DNA of 6,718 bases from an uncultured Gammaproteobacteria bacterium (lineage in GTDB: Bacteria; Pseudomonadota; Gammaproteobacteria; Pseudomonadales; DT-91). The notes below the pieces were generated by a model. That model made no database searches. It had not been told where the DNA came from and saw only the letters and a program-made list of their open reading frames with translations. The position numbers and the translations under genes are program-made. The stretch is taken from positions 1 through 6,718 of the forward strand of contig CAKMZU010000120.1 in NCBI GenBank assembly GCA_929200485.1. The letters run 5' to 3'. Numbering within the stretch: the first letter of the stretch is position 1; each line of letters opens with the position of its first letter. This document shows positions 1-5,398 of this stretch, piece by piece.

Positions 1-94
1 ATGCTGGGGCGCTGTCTGCTAAAAACGGTAACTTTTTATCTTCTGCTTCCCTTAGTCATTGAAAGAAAGAACACCTTCCGTAAGGTGATAGAAG
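1..94 (+). other. Upstream flank: possible 3' end of a preceding gene plus leader
   Basis: Two forward frames are open from the window edge. One ends with a TGA at 60-62 (19 codons visible), which would leave a 32-nt spacer before the next gene. The other ends with a TGA at 109-111 (36 codons visible), which would overlap the start of the next gene by 17 nt. Neither tail is long enough to recognise, and both lengths can occur by chance, so I cannot say which is real. The first gives the more ordinary layout, because the Shine-Dalgarno sequence of the next gene then falls in the spacer. In other bacteria, genes of this QEGLA family are, as I recall, often beside an ATP-grasp/RimK-type ligase. 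That would be the first family to test here, but nothing visible proves it. Confidence 0.3.
72..87 (+). promoter_or_regulatory. Shine-Dalgarno site within a small hairpin, before the 95-2122 gene
   Basis: AAGGTG at 82-87 lies 7 nt before the ATG at 95 and is a good Shine-Dalgarno sequence that supports this start. The same six bases pair perfectly with CACCTT at 72-77 across a CCGT loop. In the mRNA the ribosome binding site could therefore fold away unless an upstream ribosome or a partner opens it. The stem is only 6 bp, so a chance match is possible. Confidence 0.45.
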
Positions 95-2122
95 ATGCAG
101 AAGCTATCTGACGCTGACATTATTCAACGCATCAATTATGGCGCAACCTTTGAAGCTGAGATACTAGATGGCAGCTTTGACATAATCATTCATTCTTATG
201 AAACCCCTATTATTTCAACAGCAATTCATGCAGGCAGCCAATTTCGAGGCATGTTGGCAACACGCTGTCGCCTGACAAAAAGTGAACGCTTTTATGAGGA
301 AGACCCTTGGACTTCTGAATTTATCGCTTCTATGCCCATTCAGCTTATCGCCAAGGATTCTCGATACGAATATGATTTAAATCGTCCTCTGGCAACTTGC
401 ATTTATCAAACCGCCTGGGGCAAAAAGGTTTGGCGATATAAACTCCCTGAAAAAGAAAAAAAAATCAGTATCAATAAGCACCAGACTTTTTATCGAGTCC
501 TGGATGCGTTGGTCGCTCAACTGGAGAAAAAATTTAAGCATTGCCTGATTTTCGACATTCACACCTACAACTACCAGCGTATCAATCGAAAAACCCCCAC
601 GTTTGACCTGGGTACACGACAGATAAACAATGATCGCTGGATGCCAATGATCCATGCCACTCTAAAAAGTCTAAACAGCATTCAGGTGGACAATCTGCCT
701 GTCAACGCAGAAGAAAATGATGTATTTGTTGGCAATGGCTATATGATCTCCCACATCAACAGCCGATTTGAAAACACGCTTGTTTTACCCATTGAAATCA
801 AGAAGTGTTTTATGAATGAAATTTCTGGAAAGCTGTACACCGATATTTTTTGGGAACTCAACTCAGCATTTATTAGCGCAATTCATGAAATTTCTGCAAA
901 ATTTCTCAATAAATATTGTAAAAACAAAACACAACTGAAGAAATCAGAACAAATAGATCCTGTTATTATCAATATCGACCGTACGCTTTATGATATTAGT
1001 AAGAACCTGGATACGTTAAAGTATATTAACCCTATTAATACAGCAGAAGAAAAAAAACGCTTTTTACAATCTAAACGGCCAATTAAGCCAAAATTCCGAT
1101 ACCATGCATTAACGGAAGATATTTTTTATCTGCGCAAACAGTTGTCACAACTGCCCATCCATCTCATAAAAAATTCTGAGGTACAGCACTTATATCAATC
1201 ATCAGTTGCGAATATCCAACGAAAACTTAATTTACTGTCACGGATAAACAGTGCGGAATTTCTTGATGTATCCATTGATTATTATGGGAAACCTTCAAAT
1301 AAAGAATACCAAATAGCGAAAGCTATTCTTGATGCGCCCGGCTTGCTTCAGCAACAGCCGAAGCTTATCAATGCAGATGAACTTAAGCGCCGCATGAAAC
1401 AAGCATCAGCCGATTGGCAAATGCCCTGCAAGATAAAAATACAAAGTAATCTTGTGGCAACAGCCATGGTTAACAACAATCAGAAAACAGTGCTGCTTAA
1501 TAAAAAACTCAAAATCTCAGATACAATGGCTGAATCATTGATTCATCATGAGCTGGGTGTACATATGGCAACCACCCTTAATAGCTTCAACCAGCCCCTT
1601 AAAATCCTTTCATCAGGCTTACCTGACAATACCCGCACACAAGAAGGACTGGCACTGCTGAACGAATATCATGCAGGTGTGCTTGATATTGAACGTTTAA
1701 GAACAATCGCTCTTAGAGTCGTTGCTGTGAACAAAATGATAAAGGATAGCGAGTTTTTGCTAACACTTGAGTACCTTATGGAGGCTTTTAACTTAGATAA
1801 AGAAGCTGCTTTTGATTTATCGATACGTGTGCATCGAGCCGGTGGATTTACCAAGGATTTTCTCTATCTTTCCGGGTTCGCCGAGGCGTTGCGGCTTTGC
1901 GACGATAAAAATTTTGAGTTGCTCTATTGCGGTAAAACCAGTTTTGAATTTTTCACTACCATTGAGAAAATGCAAAATCTGGCTCTGATCAACCCCCCAA
2001 CCTGGGTACCAGAACGTTTACACAATAGAAAACACAATGGCGACAAGCTCGAGGCGTTAATTCAGCAATTACAGTTACTCAATACTCACACAAAGCTTAA
2101 TGCGCCAAGCGATACGCCCTGA
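95..2122 (+). CDS. N-formylglutamate amidohydrolase-like / MATCAP (DUF1704, QEGLA) fusion protein
   Basis: This is a cytosolic two-domain hydrolase of 675 residues; no signal peptide or membrane segment is seen. Residues about 1-275 resemble the N-formylglutamate amidohydrolase family, a metal-dependent fold related to zinc carboxypeptidases. They show H45-A-G, the acidic EEDPWT at 68-73, R90 followed by DLNR at 94-97, DIHTYN at 154-159 and LGT at 172-174. Residues about 288-670 match the DUF1704/MATCAP family, annotated in bacteria as 'flavohemoglobin expression-modulating QEGLA motif protein'. They carry the metalloprotease motif HELGVH (485-490, of HExxxH type), QEGLA (516-520), whose E517 is the likely third metal ligand, and a conserved RAGGFTKDFLYLSGF segment (581-595). 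The eukaryotic relative MATCAP removes the C-terminal tyrosine from tubulin; the bacterial substrate is unknown. Amide or peptide-bond hydrolysis by both halves is an inference. The start is supported by the Shine-Dalgarno sequence at 82-87. The 3' end overlaps relA, which lies on the opposite strand. Confidence 0.88.
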   Translation: MQKLSDADIIQRINYGATFEAEILDGSFDIIIHSYETPIISTAIHAGSQFRGMLATRCRLTKSERFYEEDPWTSEFIASMPIQLIAKDSRYEYDLNRPLATCIYQTAWGKKVWRYKLPEKEKKISINKHQTFYRVLDALVAQLEKKFKHCLIFDIHTYNYQRINRKTPTFDLGTRQINNDRWMPMIHATLKSLNSIQVDNLPVNAEENDVFVGNGYMISHINSRFENTLVLPIEIKKCFMNEISGKLYTDIFWELNSAFISAIHEISAKFLNKYCKNKTQLKKSEQIDPVIINIDRTLYDISKNLDTLKYINPINTAEEKKRFLQSKRPIKPKFRYHALTEDIFYLRKQLSQLPIHLIKNSEVQHLYQSSVANIQRKLNLLSRINSAEFLDVSIDYYGKPSNKEYQIAKAILDAPGLLQQQPKLINADELKRRMKQASADWQMPCKIKIQSNLVATAMVNNNQKTVLLNKKLKISDTMAESLIHHELGVHMATTLNSFNQPLKILSSGLPDNTRTQEGLALLNEYHAGVLDIERLRTIALRVVAVNKMIKDSEFLLTLEYLMEAFNLDKEAAFDLSIRVHRAGGFTKDFLYLSGFAEALRLCDDKNFELLYCGKTSFEFFTTIEKMQNLALINPPTWVPERLHNRKHNGDKLEALIQQLQLLNTHTKLNAPSDTP

Positions 2123-4337
2123 TAACATTCGGCAACTGATCAATTTTCGCCAGGATTTTACTTAACCCTTCAATGCCTGCAACCTCAAGCGTTAATTGCA
2201 TATCCGCCACATTGCTCGAAGGGTTGGTTAGTGTTTGCACCGATAAGACATTGGTTTTCTCATTCGCAAGCAACAGCGAAATATCACGTAACAACCCTGA
2301 GCGATCATAGGCTTCCACCTGAATATCGACAGGATAAGATTGTTGCGGGCGATTACCCCAACTCACTTCGATGATTCGCTCCGACTCTTGTTTTTGCAGT
2401 GTTAGATATTGATTACAATCTAATCGATGAATAGTGACGCCCCGGCCAACAGTCACATAGCCACCAATGCGATCACCCGGCAATGGCTTACAACAAGCCG
2501 CCATAGTCGTTAACATATTGCCGGTACCGTCAATATAAACCTCACCGACTTTACCAGACTCAGGCGTGGATTTTGGTGCAAAGGCCAGTTCTGGCTCCAA
2601 GTCTCTTCCAAATAAGGATTTGGCTGCACGCAAAATAGCGCCGGTGCCCATGTCCCCTGAACCCACACTGGCAAACATGTCATCGACCATCTCAAATCCA
2701 AGCTTTTCGGAGATCGCTTTATAATCAAACCCACTTAACGACAAACGTTTAAATTCCCGTTCGAGCAGGGTTCGCCCAGTAGCGATATTCTGGTCTCTAT
2801 CTCGCAACTTAAACCAGTAACGGACCTTTGCACGTGCACGATTCGTTTTTAAATAACCGAGCGTTGGCCTCAACCATTCACGATTAGGCTCTGCTTCTGT
2901 GCCTGTGATAATTTCTACCTGCTGACCGTTTTCGAGAGGATAAGTTAAAGGCACTATTCGACCATTAACCTTAGCGCCGCGACAACGATGACCAATTTCA
3001 GTATGAACGCGGTAAGCAAAATCTAAAGGGGTAGCACCTGCTTGCATTTCAATGACATGCCCTTTGGGAGTAAAGGCATAAATCTGGCTGGATTCCAGTT
3101 CGGTTCCCCATTCTGCAGCAATATGCGAGAGACTTTCTGCATCTTCTGATTCATCAATCACACGCTTTAGCCAGGCAATTTTTTCTTCATAATCACGTTT
3201 GGAACCGCTTGCACCATCAGCGCCTTTATACTGCCAATGCGCACAGACACCAAATTCTGCCTCTTGATGCATTTCATGGGTGCGAATCTGAACTTCTAAA
3301 ATTTTACTGCCAGGACCGAAAACTGCCGTATGAAGTGAGCGATAGCCATTTTCTTTAGGTAAGGCAATATAATCATCGAACTCGTTAGGAATCGCCTTCC
3401 AGAGGGTATGAACAATCCCAAGCACAGAATAACAGTCACGAATATCATTGACTAAAATACGCACGGCTCGAATATCGTAAACTTCAGAAAAATCGATTCG
3501 CTTACGCTGCATTTTCCGCCAGATACTATAGATATGTTTCGCTCGCCCAAAAACATCGCCTTCAATGCTAACCTGGGCCAGCTCATGATTTAACTGCGCA
3601 GTCACTTCATTAATAAACTGCTGACGATCAAGACGACGCTCATCAAGTAAAGTCGCAATACGTTTATACGCATCAGGGTCAATGTAACGAAAGCTTAAAT
3701 CCTCCAGCTCCCATTTAATATGCCCAATACCCAATCGATGTGCCAACGGGGCATATATCTGAAAAATTTCCAGAGCAACTTTTTGGCGCCGACTCTTCTT
3801 ATTCTTTACCGCACGAATGGCACAGGTTCTTTCAGCCAACTTAATCAACGCCATGCGAACATCATCCACCATAGCAACCAGCATTTTTCTCGCATGGTCA
3901 GACTGAGCAGATTTTTGCCCCAAAACTTTGGTGCTGGAAATGGCGGCTTTTGAACCACTGATATCAGCCATCCTGAGAACGCCTTGAATAAGATGGGGGA
4001 CAGCCTCTCCAAAGACTTCCTTCACTTCATCCAGCGCCAGCGCCCCTTCTCGAACACAGCGATAAAGCATCGCAGCGACAAGGGTATTCTCATCCAAATT
4101 AAGATCAGTAAGAATTTCAACCATTTCAAGACCGGTGAGAAAACGGCTATAGCCCTCCCCCCAATGCATCATGGCTTCTTCTTCGGTATTTTCGAACCGC
4201 CTGGCTAATTCGGCTGCTTTTAACAGCTGATCTGTGGAAATTTTGGCATTCTCACGAATGGGTAGCCGCACAATCCATCGTGAAATATCTACTTCGCCTG
4301 CTTCATCCAATGGATAAGCATCTCTAACTTGCACCAT
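2097..4337 (-). CDS. relA: GTP pyrophosphokinase RelA, (p)ppGpp synthetase I
   Basis: RelA transfers pyrophosphate from ATP to GTP or GDP to make the alarmone (p)ppGpp on ribosomes stalled by uncharged tRNA (the stringent response). The length is 746 residues, against 744 in E. coli. In order: a degenerate HD hydrolase domain (about 30-200) in which the usual HDxxED residues are replaced by YRCVRE at 92-97; a synthetase domain (about 240-370) with GRAKHIYSIWRK at 264-275, YDIR at 287-290 and the acidic EFDD at 319-322 typical of monofunctional RelA; a TGS domain (about 417-479); a helical region; a zinc-finger domain with C615, C616, D640 and C641, spaced as in E. coli; and a C-terminal ACT domain (about 668-745). 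The start beginning MVQVR resembles other gammaproteobacterial RelA starts, although no clear Shine-Dalgarno precedes it. The gene follows cysM by 15 bp and is probably in the same transcript. A separate SpoT must supply hydrolysis. Confidence 0.98.
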   Translation of the reverse strand: MVQVRDAYPLDEAGEVDISRWIVRLPIRENAKISTDQLLKAAELARRFENTEEEAMMHWGEGYSRFLTGLEMVEILTDLNLDENTLVAAMLYRCVREGALALDEVKEVFGEAVPHLIQGVLRMADISGSKAAISSTKVLGQKSAQSDHARKMLVAMVDDVRMALIKLAERTCAIRAVKNKKSRRQKVALEIFQIYAPLAHRLGIGHIKWELEDLSFRYIDPDAYKRIATLLDERRLDRQQFINEVTAQLNHELAQVSIEGDVFGRAKHIYSIWRKMQRKRIDFSEVYDIRAVRILVNDIRDCYSVLGIVHTLWKAIPNEFDDYIALPKENGYRSLHTAVFGPGSKILEVQIRTHEMHQEAEFGVCAHWQYKGADGASGSKRDYEEKIAWLKRVIDESEDAESLSHIAAEWGTELESSQIYAFTPKGHVIEMQAGATPLDFAYRVHTEIGHRCRGAKVNGRIVPLTYPLENGQQVEIITGTEAEPNREWLRPTLGYLKTNRARAKVRYWFKLRDRDQNIATGRTLLEREFKRLSLSGFDYKAISEKLGFEMVDDMFASVGSGDMGTGAILRAAKSLFGRDLEPELAFAPKSTPESGKVGEVYIDGTGNMLTTMAACCKPLPGDRIGGYVTVGRGVTIHRLDCNQYLTLQKQESERIIEVSWGNRPQQSYPVDIQVEAYDRSGLLRDISLLLANEKTNVLSVQTLTNPSSNVADMQLTLEVAGIEGLSKILAKIDQLPNVIRAYRLAH

Positions 4338-4352
4338 AAAAGGGAAAACCCG

Positions 4353-5252
4353 TTATTGATCAAAAATTCCGGATGACAGATACCGGTCACCGCGGTCACA
4401 AATAATAGCAACAATCACTGCATTTTTTAACGTTTCAGCAAGTTTCAAAGCTGCCCAGACAGCACCACCCGATGAAACCCCAGCAAACAGCCCTTCTTTT
4501 TTTGCCATCAAACGCATCATATCTTCAGCATCTGCCTGCTCAATCGTCATGATTGTATCGAGCTTCGAAGGATCAAAGAAGTCTGGTCGATATTCTACCG
4601 GCCATTTTCTAATACCTGGAATTGAACTCTCCTCTGTGGGCTCAAGCCCCACGATCTGAACATTTGCATTGCGCTCTTTTAAATATTTTCCTGTCCCCAT
4701 AATGGTGCCGGTCGTCCCCATGGAACTGACAAAATGCGTAATTGTCCCTTTGGTCTGCTCCCAAATTTCAGGCCCTGTTGATAAATAATGGGATTCAGGG
4801 CAATGAAGGTTAGCAAATTGATTGAGCACCAATCCCTTACCTTCGTTTTGCATTTTTAATGCCAAATCACGAGCACCTTCCATACCCTCTTCTCTTGTCA
4901 CTTCAATGAGAGTTGCGCCATAGGCGCGCATCGCTGATTTTCTCTCACTGGTTGCATTTTCAGGCATGATCAGAACCATATTAAAGCCTTTGATAGCAGC
5001 CGCCATCGCAAGGGCAATGCCGGTATTGCCCGAGGTGGCTTCAATTAAAGTATCTCCAGGATTTATATGACCTGCCTTTTCAGCGGCATCAATCATATGG
5101 TAAGCGGGTCGATCCTTAACCGACCCCGCAGGATTATTTCCCTCAAGCTTGACTAAAATCTGATTATTCTCACCTGCTGTTAAGCGCTGAAGACGAACTA
5201 ATGGTGTACGACCAATACTATCGCTTATGGTTGGAAACTCAATTTTACTCAT
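4353..5252 (-). CDS. cysM: Cysteine synthase B (O-acetylserine sulfhydrylase B)
   Basis: This cytosolic PLP enzyme makes L-cysteine from O-acetyl-L-serine and sulfide; the CysM type can also use thiosulfate. Visible motifs are NNPAGSVKDR (39-48) with K46 as the expected PLP Schiff-base lysine, TSGNTG (73-78) for substrate and cofactor contacts, SSMGTTGT (176-183) as the PLP phosphate loop, and SIPGIRKWP (210-218), which marks the CysM rather than the CysK subfamily. I chose the ATG at 5250-5252 (299 residues, MSKIEFPT...). It aligns with the N-terminus of Pseudomonas CysM, and a GAG lies about 10 nt upstream. An in-frame ATG at 5265-5267 would add only five residues without family support. 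The gene is first in a probable cysM-relA transcript and diverges from barA. There is no serine acetyltransferase gene or other cys gene nearby. Confidence 0.95.
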   Translation of the reverse strand: MSKIEFPTISDSIGRTPLVRLQRLTAGENNQILVKLEGNNPAGSVKDRPAYHMIDAAEKAGHINPGDTLIEATSGNTGIALAMAAAIKGFNMVLIMPENATSERKSAMRAYGATLIEVTREEGMEGARDLALKMQNEGKGLVLNQFANLHCPESHYLSTGPEIWEQTKGTITHFVSSMGTTGTIMGTGKYLKERNANVQIVGLEPTEESSIPGIRKWPVEYRPDFFDPSKLDTIMTIEQADAEDMMRLMAKKEGLFAGVSSGGAVWAALKLAETLKNAVIVAIICDRGDRYLSSGIFDQ

Positions 5253-5344
5253 AAAGGGTAATCTCATTCATCAGACTTAACAGAACCTAGGGCTGTTTAT
5301 CAAATTTATACATGCCGCTGGACTATTTTGATCACTATGGTAAT

Positions 5345-5357
5345 TTGCAGCCTGCAA
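5345..5357. repeat. Perfect 13-bp inverted repeat, operator-like
   Basis: TTGCAG and CTGCAA are exact reverse complements separated by a single C. The element overlaps the candidate -35 box of barA and lies just upstream, on the barA side, of the minus-strand TATAAT. A symmetric 6-1-6 site here is the usual form of a dimeric regulator's operator. I do not recognise it as the site of a specific known regulator. Confidence 0.45.
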
Positions 5358-5363
5358 GCCACC

Positions 5364-5369
5364 ATTATA
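5364..5369 (-). promoter_or_regulatory. Candidate -10 box for the cysM-relA transcript
   Basis: Read on the minus strand this is a perfect TATAAT, about 110 bp before the chosen cysM start. No convincing -35 box is found 16-18 bp upstream of it. A second, weaker minus-strand candidate is TATAAA at 5305-5310, also without a good -35 box. Which of these, if either, drives cysM cannot be decided here. Confidence 0.25.
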
Positions 5370-5398
5370 AACCTAAGAATAAATAATAAATAGAAATC

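Larger units (their letters stand above)
5344..5371 (+). promoter_or_regulatory. Candidate sigma-70 promoter for barA
   Basis: TTTGCA at 5344-5349 (4 of 6 against the -35 consensus) and TATAAA at 5366-5371 (5 of 6 against the -10 consensus) are separated by 16 bp. The -10 box lies 27 bp before the barA ATG, so the leader would be short. The region is AT-rich and such matches arise by chance, so this is a proposal from sequence only. Confidence 0.35.
5253..5398. promoter_or_regulatory. Divergent control region between cysM and barA
   Basis: This 146-bp AT-rich gap holds the 5' ends of two opposite transcripts. It must contain the start signals for cysM(-relA) on the minus strand and for barA on the plus strand, unless transcription enters from outside. 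It contains the candidate promoter boxes and the dyad listed separately. No riboswitch, terminator or small ORF is evident. Confidence 0.7.

Noticed and set aside
1..111. The ATG at position 1 as a real small gene of 36 codons
   Set aside because: The window edge falls there by chance, no upstream sequence is available to judge it, and the peptide is not recognisable. It is noted only as a possible tail of an upstream gene.
377..655. Minus-strand open frame of 92 codons inside the fusion gene
   Set aside because: It is antisense to a well-supported amidohydrolase domain, is low in complexity (a run of phenylalanines opposite the lysine codons), and resembles no known family.
1669..1854. Minus-strand open frame of 61 codons opposite the QEGLA domain
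   Set aside because: It is a shadow of the conserved coding region, with no recognisable domain and no start signal.
2510..2734. Second minus-strand frame inside relA
   Set aside because: It lies within the relA C-terminal region in another frame; the relA frame carries the conserved zinc-finger motifs.
3720..4208. Two plus-strand open frames antisense to relA
   Set aside because: The composition is unlike a real protein and the relA reading frame is conserved across the whole stretch.
4338..4352. Possible terminator between cysM and relA
   Set aside because: The GGG-TTTT-CCC stem has only 3 bp, too weak for rho-independent termination even though four T's follow on the coding strand.
5265..5267. 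Upstream ATG as the cysM start
   Set aside because: It adds MRLPF, which is not found in related CysM proteins; the internal ATG at 5250-5252 fits the family N-terminus.
5329..5334. TGATCA and CCTAGG (5286-5291) palindromes as regulatory sites
   Set aside because: Six-base palindromes are expected by chance and have no spacing relationship to the candidate promoters.
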